Source: Rhodospirillales bacterium
GTDB taxonomy: Bacteria > Pseudomonadota > Alphaproteobacteria > Rhodospirillales > Shumkoniaceae
Length of the DNA: 37,435 nucleotides
Assembly: GCA_016776725.1 (NCBI GenBank)
Contig: JADHSV010000033.1
Span: forward strand, 1-37,435
Direction: 5' to 3'
The notes under the pieces were generated by a model. That model was not told the DNA's origin. It made no database searches and worked only from the letters and a program-made list of their open reading frames with translations. Positions 8,468 to 16,289 of this stretch are shown here, piece by piece. Both the position numbers and the translations under genes were made by a program. How positions within the stretch are numbered: position 1 is the stretch's first letter; each line of letters begins with the position of its first letter.

Positions 8468-9818
8468 TTTTCCCCTTTTGACCGCAGCCCTCGTATTTGC
8501 CGCCGTCATCCTCCACGCTGGGGACACGGCGGCAAAAAAACGCACCTTTATTCGCGATTCCGAAACCGAAAATACCATCCGCGCGTTCGCCGCGCCAGTG
8601 TTCCAGACAGCCGGGCTCGATCCTGCGGCGGTTCAGGTTTATCTGGTCAATGATCCGGCGCTGAACGCGTTTGTGGCCGGGGGACAGAAGCTGTTCATCA
8701 ATACGGGTCTTTTAATGCGAAGCGAAAGCCCCGGACAGGTCATCGGCGTTATTGCGCATGAAACGGGGCATATTGCGGGTGGGCATTTGTCGCGTACCCA
8801 CGACGCCATCAGCAAAAGTTCGGCCCAGCAGATCGTCGCCATGGTGCTGGGCGCGGCTGCCGCCATTGGAACCCGGCGCGGCGACGTGGGCGCCGCGATC
8901 ATGGCCGGTGGCCAACACGCGGCCATGGGGACATTCCTGCTTTACAGCCGCACCCAGGAGGCCTCCGCCGACGCCGCGGCCATGAAATATCTGGACGCGA
9001 CGGGACAGTCGTCCAAGGGAATGCTCGATTTTCTGGGCAAGCTGGCCGATCAGGAACTTCTGAGCGCGCGCCACCAGGACCCGTATCTGCGCACTCACCC
9101 CCTGACCCGCGAGCGCATACGCACCATCGCCAATCACGTCTCGAAGTCACCATTTTCCAACACGCCCGCCCCGCCGGCCTTCAATGAAATGTATGCGCGC
9201 ATGCGGGCCAAGCTTCTGGCTTTTCTGGAACCGACCTCCCGCACGCTGCGGCGTTTCAAGGAAACCGATACCAGCCTTAGCGCAAGATACGCCCGTGCCA
9301 TCGCCTACTATCGCAAATCGGATTTGACCCACGCATTGCCGATTATCGACGGCCTGATCGCGGAGCGGCCCAACGATCCCTATTTCCACGAATTTAAGGG
9401 ACAGATGCTGTTCGAGAACGGCCGTATGCAAGACGCGCTGGCCCCGTCGGAGGACGCCGCACGGATGGCGCCGCATTCGCCCCTTATTCGGTTGCAGTTG
9501 GCGCGAATTCAGTTGGAAATGAACGATCCGGCCTTGCTTGAAAAAGCCATCGTCAATTTGCGGGCGGCCCAGCAGTACGAGCCGCGCACACCTTCCATAT
9601 GGCGCAATCTGGCCATCGCATACGGACGGAACGGAGACATGGGACAAAGCGCGCTGGCCATGGCCGAGGAAGCGTTCTTGCGGGGCAAAAAGCCCGAAGC
9701 CCGCCATCATGCAACACGCGCAATAAAAATCCTTCCTGCCGGATCGGCCGGGGCTCTGAAAGCCGACGATATTCTGAGCGCGACCAAAGACAAAAAAGAT
9801 AAAGACAAGAAGAAGTAG
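8454..9818 (+). CDS. M48 family metallopeptidase with C-terminal TPR repeats (BepA/YfgC-like)
   Basis: 454 residues from a TTG start at 8454, chosen for the GAAGGGA site 9 bp upstream and because it gives an immediate signal peptide (LDRIFPLLTAALVFAAVILHAG). The next recognisable residues are mature protein. The zinc-protease motif is H102-E-T-G-H106, followed by GGHLSR, with the third ligand probably E169 in RTQEASAD. The second half (about 270-430) is helical with TPR-like repeats (AIAYYRKSDLTHALPIIDGL, PNDPYFHEFKGQMLFENGR). This is the architecture of BepA, a periplasmic quality-control protease for outer-membrane assembly. The C terminus is lysine/aspartate-rich. Its 5' end overlaps the divergent GGT-like gene. 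The downstream lipoprotein follows at 10 bp and is probably co-transcribed. Confidence 0.9.
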   Translation: MLDRIFPLLTAALVFAAVILHAGDTAAKKRTFIRDSETENTIRAFAAPVFQTAGLDPAAVQVYLVNDPALNAFVAGGQKLFINTGLLMRSESPGQVIGVIAHETGHIAGGHLSRTHDAISKSSAQQIVAMVLGAAAAIGTRRGDVGAAIMAGGQHAAMGTFLLYSRTQEASADAAAMKYLDATGQSSKGMLDFLGKLADQELLSARHQDPYLRTHPLTRERIRTIANHVSKSPFSNTPAPPAFNEMYARMRAKLLAFLEPTSRTLRRFKETDTSLSARYARAIAYYRKSDLTHALPIIDGLIAERPNDPYFHEFKGQMLFENGRMQDALAPSEDAARMAPHSPLIRLQLARIQLEMNDPALLEKAIVNLRAAQQYEPRTPSIWRNLAIAYGRNGDMGQSALAMAEEAFLRGKKPEARHHATRAIKILPAGSAGALKADDILSATKDKKDKDKKK

Positions 9819-9828
9819 GGCATACATC

Positions 9829-10575
9829 GTGGCAATTTGCGCCCTTCGATTCGGCATCAGGTCTTTTGCGGCTGCCGCAGGAATTGCGGCCAGCCTGCTG
9901 TTGGCGGGTTGCGAAGTCCGGCAGGCGAGTGTCGATCCGTCCGGCAGGCTGAACGTTCTTGGATCGGGCATGGATCTGGCGGATCCGCGCGTGGCGGCCG
10001 AGTGGTCGATGGCCGGGGCCGACGCCGCCGATGGCCCGACATTCACGCCAACGGAAATCGAAGGCGTTAGCGCCCTTCGTGTTACCAGTGGCCGCCAAAC
10101 CGGCTTTTTGCACCGCCGGACGGACGCCATCGTGGCGGTTGCTCCGTATCTGAGCTGGGCCTGGAACATCGAGGCCCACGGCGGAACGGAGCATCCGGTT
10201 CGCATTGTCGTCGGGTTTCAGGGCGGCAATCCGCAAAGCGATAGTTGGGGCCGACGCGCCCTGGGGCGGATCGGCTCGGACTTGCCACCCTATGAGCGCA
10301 TGCTGAGCATTGGCTGGGATGCTTCGGCCCTGCGTCGCGGCCATATGACGTCGGCGCGCGAGAATCCCCTGGCCCCACGGCACTACGTGGTGCGCGGCGG
10401 CATGGAAAACGCCGGTGACTGGCGGCTGGAAACGGTGGATCTTGCGCAGCTCTACCAAATGGCCTGGCCGGATGACGATCTTTCTGCGATCAAGGTTGTG
10501 TTCATAGGCATCGCCGTGCTCGGCGGCCAGCAGCCCGCGTCGGCCAGCATATCCGGCTTGATGCTCTCACGTTAG
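9829..10575 (+). CDS. DUF3047-like lipoprotein
   Basis: 248 residues from a GTG at 9829. An AGTAGGG ribosome-binding site overlaps the stop codon of the protease gene, indicating translational coupling. The signal peptide ends in LLLAGC, a standard lipobox, so the mature protein should be lipid-anchored from C28. The remaining beta-rich sequence (LSWAWNIEAHGG, RIVVGFQGGN, the ALRRGHMTSAR region, IKVVFIGIAVLGGQQ) resembles the DUF3047 family. That identification rests on recall of the family pattern and is moderate. No catalytic motif is evident. Pairing with a BepA-like protease suggests a cell-envelope role, but no function is known. Confidence 0.75.
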   Translation: MAICALRFGIRSFAAAAGIAASLLLAGCEVRQASVDPSGRLNVLGSGMDLADPRVAAEWSMAGADAADGPTFTPTEIEGVSALRVTSGRQTGFLHRRTDAIVAVAPYLSWAWNIEAHGGTEHPVRIVVGFQGGNPQSDSWGRRALGRIGSDLPPYERMLSIGWDASALRRGHMTSARENPLAPRHYVVRGGMENAGDWRLETVDLAQLYQMAWPDDDLSAIKVVFIGIAVLGGQQPASASISGLMLSR

Positions 10576-10661
10576 GGTGATCGGTATTGATTTGCGTGTG
10601 CCTGCCCGGTCGGGCATGATGTCGCCCCTTTGCGAACCAGCCGAAAACTGAAAGGCCTTTT

Positions 10662-11405
10662 ATGAAATTCTCGCGTTTTTTGGGTGTAGTGTTGTTGGTG
10701 GCGGCCATGCTTGCGCCGAAGACCGGCGTTGCGGAATCGCTGAGTGCCGACCAGCAGGACGAAGTGCGCCGGATTATCCGCGAATATCTGGCGAAAAACC
10801 CGGATATCGTGATTGACGCCATTCAGGCCTATCAGGTGCGCGCCGAGGAAGAGAAACGCGCCCTTCAGGCCGTGGCGATGGCCCACAGCAAGGCTGCGCT
10901 GGAACGTGACCCGGCCTCTCCGGTCATCGGCAATCCGGACGGCAGCGTGACGGTTGTCGAATTCATGGATTATCGCTGCGGCTATTGCAAAAAGGTGTTC
11001 CCGGCCGTTCAGGAACTTCTGAAAACCGACGGCGACATCCGTTATGTGGTCAAGGAATTCCCCATTCTCGGTCCGGATTCAGTGGTTGCTTCGCGCGCGG
11101 CCATTTCGGTTTGGCTTCTGGCACCTGAAAAATACTTAGCCTACCACACGGCCTTGATGGAAGCGCGCGGCGGACTGAGCGAAAAGCGCGTGGTTGTCAT
11201 GGCCGAGGAAATGGGCCTTGACGGGCAACAGGTGGCGGAAAAAATGAAAAGCGCTGACGTTGTAGACAGCATCAACAGGAATCGCGATCTGGCTCGCGCG
11301 TTGAACATCAACGGCACGCCCGCCTTCATTGTCGGCGATCAGTTGGCCCCGGGCGCCGTCAGCGTTGACAAACTGCGAGAACTGGTTGCGGCGGTTCGCT
11401 CCTAG
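10662..11405 (+). CDS. DsbA-family thiol:disulfide oxidoreductase
   Basis: 247 residues with a signal peptide (MKFSRFLGVVLLVAAMLAPKTGVA) and a GAAAGG ribosome-binding site. The catalytic centre is C106-G-Y-C109 in FMDYRCGYCKK, and the cis-proline loop is NGTPAFIVG near residue 220. A helical N-terminal extension (about 28-80: EVRRIIREYLAKNPDIVIDAI) precedes the thioredoxin fold. Such extensions occur in the ScsC/Com1 branch, where they can mediate oligomerisation and give isomerase activity, so disulfide isomerase or chaperone function is as likely as plain oxidase function. It ends 3 bp from the convergent PDZ gene's stop. Confidence 0.9.
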   Translation: MKFSRFLGVVLLVAAMLAPKTGVAESLSADQQDEVRRIIREYLAKNPDIVIDAIQAYQVRAEEEKRALQAVAMAHSKAALERDPASPVIGNPDGSVTVVEFMDYRCGYCKKVFPAVQELLKTDGDIRYVVKEFPILGPDSVVASRAAISVWLLAPEKYLAYHTALMEARGGLSEKRVVVMAEEMGLDGQQVAEKMKSADVVDSINRNRDLARALNINGTPAFIVGDQLAPGAVSVDKLRELVAAVRS

Positions 11406-11408
11406 CCG

Positions 11409-12134
11409 TTATTCCACGGGAAGCAGCGAAAAGCGAAAACCGTTGCGAACGCCCTGGGTTGATCCCTCGACCATAAGAAACAGGGAAGTCCGCCCTTCCT
11501 TTTGGGCTTCCTTGTAGGCGTTCAGGAATTGTTTGGGACGCCAGATGTCAACCTGATTGACGCGAACAATCACGTCTCCCAGTTTCAGGTCCACAAGCCG
11601 CTTAAGGGCTTCCACCTTCTTCTGGTCAATTTCGGTGACGGCGACCCCGGTTGATCCCCAGCGCAAGCCGAATTTCTTGCGCACTTCCGGCGTGATGGCA
11701 GCGACTGTCACGCCCAGTTCGGGGATGATCGCAAACCCCTTTTTCGACACGCTCCAGGACTTGGGTCGGGGGGTGGTTTTCATCACCAGTTCAAGCTTTT
11801 TGCCGTCGCGCACGACGACCGCTTCGACCTCTTGTCCAGCTTTCAGGGACCGAACCACGGCGACAAGCTGCTCGAAGGTATCGGTATCCTCGCCATCCAT
11901 TTCCACGATCAGATCGCCGCGCAAAAAACCGGCCCTTGCCGCCGGCGTCCCCAGCGCCACGTCACGAATGAGGACGCCGTTGGCATCGCTTTTGCCCAGC
12001 GCTTCAGAGATTTCGGGCGCCATGCCCTGAACCTGCATTCCAAGAAAGGCCGGTTCAGCTTGAACGCCGCCCGGTGCAATTGCCGCAATCGCGCCCAAAG
12101 CCAATGCAATAACGAAAAGACGCTTCTTTTTCAT
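11409..12134 (-). CDS. Periplasmic protein with two PDZ domains, no protease domain
   Basis: 241 residues from the ATG at 12134; a TTG three codons upstream is also open. The signal peptide is MKKKRLFVIALALGAIAAIAPGGVQA. The mature part contains two PDZ-like segments. The first, about residues 30-115, has GVLIRDVALGTPAARAGFLRGDLIVEMDG. The second, about 130-230, has GVAVTEID and LKLGDVIVRVNQVDIWRP. This is the tail arrangement of HtrA/DegP proteases, but the trypsin-like domain is absent and there is no room for it upstream, so it is a stand-alone adaptor rather than a truncated protease. It lies 13 bp downstream of eipB on the same strand, which suggests the two act together in the envelope. 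Confidence 0.85.
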   Translation of the reverse strand: MKKKRLFVIALALGAIAAIAPGGVQAEPAFLGMQVQGMAPEISEALGKSDANGVLIRDVALGTPAARAGFLRGDLIVEMDGEDTDTFEQLVAVVRSLKAGQEVEAVVVRDGKKLELVMKTTPRPKSWSVSKKGFAIIPELGVTVAAITPEVRKKFGLRWGSTGVAVTEIDQKKVEALKRLVDLKLGDVIVRVNQVDIWRPKQFLNAYKEAQKEGRTSLFLMVEGSTQGVRNGFRFSLLPVE

Positions 12135-12147
12135 TCCGCCCAATCTC

Positions 12148-12948
12148 TCAACAACCTGAATTTACGATAGGCTTAACAATCTTGAGGTCCAGCAACAATG
12201 AAAAATCGCCAAGGTCCAGCACCATTTTACGGGCGATACCGTTATCCAGTTGCAAAACCTCGACCTCGAATTCCGGTTCGGCTTGCTGGCTACCAACGGG
12301 GAACACGGCCATTCGAACGGGCCATCCCGGACGCATGGCCAACGGACCCAGCGCCGTTTCGGCTTGTGGTTTCGGCAACTGCACCGGCCCGATGAAGGCG
12401 GTCATCTGTTGCGGGCCGTCCACGGTCGAGCCTTCAAAAACAATGCGTGGGTCCATCCGCCGTCCGCCCCGTGCCGCTTCAATCAATTCCTTCGTGTGGG
12501 TGATGGGAAAGATGGTTCCGACCGGGAGTTCAATGGTTTTTGTCTCGGGAGCCGCGAATTTGGCTTGCCCCGGATTTGCGCCAGCGCCAAGCCGCGCCGA
12601 TCCCTTGAAACCCGACTGCTGCCCGCCGGTCGTTTGGCGCGAGGCGAAGCGGTAGGAATTTCCGTCCAGCGACTCCCAGCCCGCGAATCGCACTTCCTGA
12701 CGAACCGCGCTGGCGTTGCTCAATCCAATGTCGAGGGACAGTTGCTGGGCGAAAATCCAGCCGTCGCATGCCTTTTCCAGCGAGATGATCATCGTCCCGT
12801 CAACGGTGGCGACGTTTCCGGTCGCCCGCATTTTGTGAAGCTTGGCCGAATAGACAGCCCGGTGAGGCTGAAGCATCACGGCATCCGCCCAGACCTGGCC
12901 GGCCAGGAAAACCAAAAGAAAAGTGAGTGTAGTGGTCGTTATTTTCAT
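12148..12948 (-). CDS. eipB: EipB family (DUF1849) periplasmic envelope-integrity protein
   Basis: 266 residues from the ATG at 12948; the frame extends to 13020 without a better start. Signal peptide about 1-21 (TLTFLLVFLAGQVWA). The mature start MLQPHRAVYSAKL matches the opening of DUF1849 proteins. Other family features are the KACDGW segment, the TTGGQQSGFKG region, the VGTIFPITHTKELIEAAR stretch and the VFEGSTVDG block. Two cysteines, C61 and the C-terminal C266, correspond to the conserved disulfide pair described for Brucella EipB. The family is largely confined to Alphaproteobacteria and is needed for cell-envelope integrity. It is the promoter-proximal gene of a pair with the PDZ protein. 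Confidence 0.85.
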   Translation of the reverse strand: MKITTTTLTFLLVFLAGQVWADAVMLQPHRAVYSAKLHKMRATGNVATVDGTMIISLEKACDGWIFAQQLSLDIGLSNASAVRQEVRFAGWESLDGNSYRFASRQTTGGQQSGFKGSARLGAGANPGQAKFAAPETKTIELPVGTIFPITHTKELIEAARGGRRMDPRIVFEGSTVDGPQQMTAFIGPVQLPKPQAETALGPLAMRPGWPVRMAVFPVGSQQAEPEFEVEVLQLDNGIARKMVLDLGDFSLLLDLKIVKPIVNSGC

Positions 12949-12950
12949 GA

Positions 12951-12968
12951 ATCGAGGATACCCTCGAT
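12951..12968. promoter_or_regulatory. Inverted repeat just upstream of the eipB start codon
   Basis: ATCGAGG (12951-12957) and CCTCGAT (12962-12968) form a perfect 7-bp inverted repeat with a 4-nt loop, beginning 3 nt before the eipB ATG. In the transcript the hairpin would occupy the ribosome-binding region, which otherwise has no strong site. It could limit translation or be a DNA operator in the 101-bp divergent region with wecB. Function is inferred only from position. Confidence 0.4.
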
Positions 12969-13049
12969 GCCGTCGGATCGAAAGGCGATCTTGCGAATTT
13001 TGCCGTCTCGCTATATCCAATGGCAGAACCTGCCGACGAGAAAGCGATT

Positions 13050-14174
13050 ATGCGCGTTCTAAGTGTTTTCGGAACCCGGCCCGAAGCCATAAAAATGGCC
13101 CCGGTCGTCAAGGCTCTTGCCAGTGCGCAAGGGGTCGATGCGCGCGTATGTGTTACGGCGCAGCATCGTGGCATGCTTGATCAGGTGCTGGCGCTGTTCG
13201 ATATCCGCCCGGATGTCGATCTGGACATCATGCAAAACAACCAGACCCTGACCGACATAACCTGCGGCGTGTTGCGCGGCCTCGATGGTGTTTTGGCCGA
13301 TATGAAACCGGATCGCGTTCTGGTCCACGGCGACACCACCACCACTCTGGCGGCCAGTATGGCGGCGTTTTATCGGCGCATTCCCGTGGGGCACGTAGAA
13401 GCGGGCCTGCGCACCGGCAATCTTTACGCCCCATACCCCGAAGAAATGAACCGCCGTCTGACCGACGGCATCGCCGACATGATGTTCGCACCCACCGAAG
13501 GCTCGCGTCAGAATTTGCTGGCCGAAGGCATCGGCGACCGCAGAATCTTCGTGACCGGCAATACGGTCATCGACGCCCTACTTGAAGTGACCGAACGGTT
13601 GCGAACCGATGCCGCATTAATGAAAGACCTGCATTCGCGGTTCCCGTTTCTTGACGAGGGGCGAAAGCTGATATTGGTCACCGGCCACCGGCGCGAGAAT
13701 TTCGGCGACGGGTTTCGCCAGATTTGTTCGGCGCTGGCCAGGGTGGCGGATCGGCCCGATGTGCAAATCGTTTATCCCGTGCACCTGAACCCCAACGTTC
13801 AGGCCCCGGTAAACGAGATTATTGGCAAGCACCCCCGGGTTCATCTGTTGGAGCCGCAGGACTACCTGCCGTTCGTTTATCTGATGGATCGGGCACACTT
13901 GATCCTGACCGATTCGGGCGGCATTCAGGAAGAGGCCCCGTCCCTGGGCAAACCTGTGCTGGTTATGCGCGAGGTGACCGAACGCCCCGAAGCCGTGGCC
14001 GCCGGAACAGTAAAATTGGTGGGCACCGATTGCGACCTGATTGTCGAGACGACCGAGCGGTTGCTGGATGACGACGCAGCCTATGGCGCCATGAGCCGCG
14101 CCCACAATCCCTACGGCGACGGGCAGGCAAGCAAACGCATTATTAAGGAGATTCTTCGTGAAGCCGGCATTTGA
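13050..14174 (+). CDS. wecB: UDP-N-acetylglucosamine 2-epimerase (non-hydrolysing)
   Basis: 374 residues from ATG 13050 ([20 protein letters not shown]), the usual family N terminus. A start 30 bp upstream (13020) is open but adds an unconserved leader. Family features are [35 protein letters not shown] followed by [19 protein letters not shown], and the UDP-binding [20 protein letters not shown] segment. The enzyme interconverts UDP-GlcNAc and UDP-ManNAc. It overlaps wecC by 17 bp, so the two proteins are almost certainly made together to supply UDP-ManNAcA for a surface polysaccharide. Confidence 0.95.
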   Translation: MRVLSVFGTRPEAIKMAPVVKALASAQGVDARVCVTAQHRGMLDQVLALFDIRPDVDLDIMQNNQTLTDITCGVLRGLDGVLADMKPDRVLVHGDTTTTLAASMAAFYRRIPVGHVEAGLRTGNLYAPYPEEMNRRLTDGIADMMFAPTEGSRQNLLAEGIGDRRIFVTGNTVIDALLEVTERLRTDAALMKDLHSRFPFLDEGRKLILVTGHRRENFGDGFRQICSALARVADRPDVQIVYPVHLNPNVQAPVNEIIGKHPRVHLLEPQDYLPFVYLMDRAHLILTDSGGIQEEAPSLGKPVLVMREVTERPEAVAAGTVKLVGTDCDLIVETTERLLDDDAAYGAMSRAHNPYGDGQASKRIIKEILREAGI

Positions 14175-15402
14175 GACAGCGTGCGTTATCGGTCTGGGCT
14201 ATATCGGCCTGCCTACGGCGGCAATCATTGCCAGCCGCGGCGTCAGTGTTATCGGTGTCGACGTCAACAAACGGGCGGTCGATTTGATCAAAAAAGGCCA
14301 AATTCATATTGTTGAGCCTGATCTGGATACCCTGGTCAACGGAGCGGTGGCCACCGGCAAGCTGAAAGCGACCACCGAACCGGCGCGGGCCGATGTATTT
14401 ATTGTCGCCGTTCCCACGCCGTTCACGGACGGCAACAAACCCGACCTGAAATACGTGCGGGCCGCAGCCGAAGCCATCGCGCCGGTTCTGGAAAAAGACA
14501 ATCTGGTCATCATCGAATCGACCTCGCCCGTCGGGACCACCGAACAGGTGTCGGGGTGGCTGGCCGAATTGCGTGATGATCTGACGTTCCCGCATCAGGC
14601 CGGGGAAGAGGCGGACATTTGCCTGGCCTACAGCCCGGAACGCGTATTGCCGGGGCGAATTCTGATAGAACTGGTGCGCAATGACCGGGTGGTCGGCGGC
14701 ATGACGCCGCGTTGCGCCGAGCGGGCCGCCCAGCTCTACCGCATGATTATCGAGGGCGAGTGTTTCGTGACAACGGCGCGAACCGCCGAACTGGTCAAAC
14801 TGTCCGAAAATGCGTTTCGCGACGTCAACATCGCGTTCGCCAATGAACTTTCCATGATTTGCGACCGCCTGGATCTGGATGTGTGGGAAGTGGCGGAACT
14901 GGCCAATCGCCATCCCCGCGTTGAGATTCTCAAACCAGGTCCTGGCGTCGGCGGCCATTGTATCGCCGTAGACCCGTGGTTCATTGTCGATTCGGCGCCG
15001 GAGGAAGCCACGCTCATTCGCACCGCGCGCAATGTGAACGACGCCAAACCGGGCCGCATCGTCGCAAACGTTCTGGAGGCGTGCGAACGATTCGCCCAGC
15101 CGCGCATTGTTTGTCTGGGCCTGTCGTACAAGGCCGATATAGACGATCTTCGTGAAAGCCCGGCGGTCGAAATCGTTCGCCGAATCGCCGAAAGCGCAAC
15201 CGACATCGCCGCCGTCGAGCCCAATGTTACCGAACTTCCCGACGCCTTGGCCGAAACGGGCGTGAAACTGGTCGATCTGGACGATGCGCTGGATACGGCG
15301 GACATCGTCGTGCTTCTGACCGACCATCGGGAATTCAAGGCCATCGACCGGAAAAGTCTGGCGGGAAAAACCGTTTTCGATACACGGGGAATTTGGAGGT
15401 AA
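14158..15402 (+). CDS. wecC: UDP-N-acetyl-D-mannosamine dehydrogenase
   Basis: 414 residues from a GTG at 14158, with AAGGAG seven bases upstream inside the end of wecB. The Rossmann motif is [10 protein letters not shown]. The catalytic set of UDP-sugar dehydrogenases is present: K214 in [11 protein letters not shown]218 and C268 in [13 protein letters not shown]. The C-terminal domain begins around [18 protein letters not shown]. These enzymes perform a two-step NAD+-dependent oxidation; the wecB neighbour points to UDP-ManNAc as substrate and UDP-ManNAcA as product. No glycosyltransferase or polymerase gene is nearby, so the polysaccharide using this precursor is encoded elsewhere. Confidence 0.95.
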   Translation: MKPAFETACVIGLGYIGLPTAAIIASRGVSVIGVDVNKRAVDLIKKGQIHIVEPDLDTLVNGAVATGKLKATTEPARADVFIVAVPTPFTDGNKPDLKYVRAAAEAIAPVLEKDNLVIIESTSPVGTTEQVSGWLAELRDDLTFPHQAGEEADICLAYSPERVLPGRILIELVRNDRVVGGMTPRCAERAAQLYRMIIEGECFVTTARTAELVKLSENAFRDVNIAFANELSMICDRLDLDVWEVAELANRHPRVEILKPGPGVGGHCIAVDPWFIVDSAPEEATLIRTARNVNDAKPGRIVANVLEACERFAQPRIVCLGLSYKADIDDLRESPAVEIVRRIAESATDIAAVEPNVTELPDALAETGVKLVDLDDALDTADIVVLLTDHREFKAIDRKSLAGKTVFDTRGIWR

Positions 15403-15408
15403 CGCAAA

Positions 15409-16152
15409 ATGGCCATTGGCGACATGAGCGCAAAAGTCGTTCTGGTAACGGGTGGGGCCGGTGGAATTGGCACCGGGATCAGCGCGAGGGTCGCACAGGC
15501 CGGGGCTCGCGTGATTTTGATCGGTCGCCGGACCGATGCGGAATTACAGGCCGCCGCCGATGCTCTGCCGGGTGACGGCCACTGGGGCGTCAGCGTTTCT
15601 GTCACCGACAGCGCCGCGCTGGCGGCGCTGGCCGGGAAGATCGCGGAAAAGTTTGGGCGCCTTGACGTTTTGGTCAACAACGCGGCGATTACCAAGCTGA
15701 TCGCGCACGACGATCTGGACGCCCTGGACGACGATTTCATTGACGAGATTTTCCGCATCAACTGGCGCGGCTCGTTTGCCTGTGTTCGCGCTTTGCGCGG
15801 GCTGCTGGAAGGCGGCGAGGGCGGGGTCGTCTTCAATGTTTCCTCGGCCGCCAGCAAGGACGGGAAGGGAAGTAATATTGCCTATTGCGCGTCCAAGGCG
15901 GCCATCAACACCATGACCCTGTCGCTTGCCCGTGCTTTGGCACCCAAGGTCAGGGTATATGCGCTGTCGCCGGGATTTGTTGATACCGGGTTCGTTTCCA
16001 GCGATCCGGCGTGGGTGGCGGCGCGCAGCAAAGCGGGCGTGATGAATACCGCCGTTCCCATTGAAGCGCTTGGCGATGCGGTCATTTCCATGACCACGGG
16101 TATGGCCTACAGCACGGGATGCTTTGTGCCGGTAGATGGCGGCCGTATTTAG
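15409..16152 (+). CDS. SDR-family NAD(P)-dependent oxidoreductase
   Basis: 247 residues. A strong GGAGG site overlaps the wecC stop region, so it is the third gene of the wec operon. Classical short-chain dehydrogenase features are the TGGAGGIGTG nucleotide-binding motif, N90-N-A-A, the serine in VSSAASK (S145/S146) and the catalytic Y159-C-A-S-K163. It ends with STGCFVPVDGGRI, as in many FabG-like enzymes. The substrate cannot be assigned. Operon position suggests a nucleotide-sugar or derived keto-sugar, but a generic 3-oxoacyl or alcohol substrate is possible. Confidence 0.88.
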   Translation: MAIGDMSAKVVLVTGGAGGIGTGISARVAQAGARVILIGRRTDAELQAAADALPGDGHWGVSVSVTDSAALAALAGKIAEKFGRLDVLVNNAAITKLIAHDDLDALDDDFIDEIFRINWRGSFACVRALRGLLEGGEGGVVFNVSSAASKDGKGSNIAYCASKAAINTMTLSLARALAPKVRVYALSPGFVDTGFVSSDPAWVAARSKAGVMNTAVPIEALGDAVISMTTGMAYSTGCFVPVDGGRI

Positions 16153-16205
16153 ATCGCTTTGTCGATAGCGCCATACATTTGTATCCACTGAAAATACTCG
16201 GGTAT

Positions 16206-16226
16206 AACCATATAAACTGCATGGTT
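16206..16226. other. Small inverted repeat followed by a short T-run (possible weak terminator of the wec operon)
   Basis: AACCAT (16206-16211) and ATGGTT (16221-16226) form a 6-bp stem with a 9-nt loop, followed on the plus strand by more T residues. The stem is short and AT-rich, so intrinsic termination would be weak. It lies 54 bp after the SDR stop and just ahead of the candidate promoter for the cytochrome operon. Confidence 0.3.
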
Positions 16227-16230
16227 TTTC

Positions 16231-16259
16231 TTGCGTGGATGAGTCTTTTCTAATATGTA
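16231..16259 (+). promoter_or_regulatory. Candidate promoter of the otr-soxYZ-rhodanese operon
   Basis: TTGCGT (16231-16236) and TATGTA (16254-16259) are separated by 17 bp in a locally AT-rich 137-bp gap, about 30 bp before the first start codon. The hexamers are only partial matches to the sigma70 consensus, and other sigma factors are possible. No obvious FNR-type dyad was seen. Confidence 0.3.
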
Positions 16260-16289
16260 TAGGTTCTAAATAAGGATCGGCTCATTCAA

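Noticed and set aside
10601-10620. Palindrome TGCCCG-GT-CGGGCA upstream of the DsbA-family gene
   Set aside because: The loop is too short for a full stem and there is no T-run or known operator match; probably chance in GC-rich DNA.
14143-15857. Long minus-strand ORFs opposite wecC and the SDR gene
   Set aside because: Both sense genes have full catalytic motifs; the antisense frames are codon-bias shadows.
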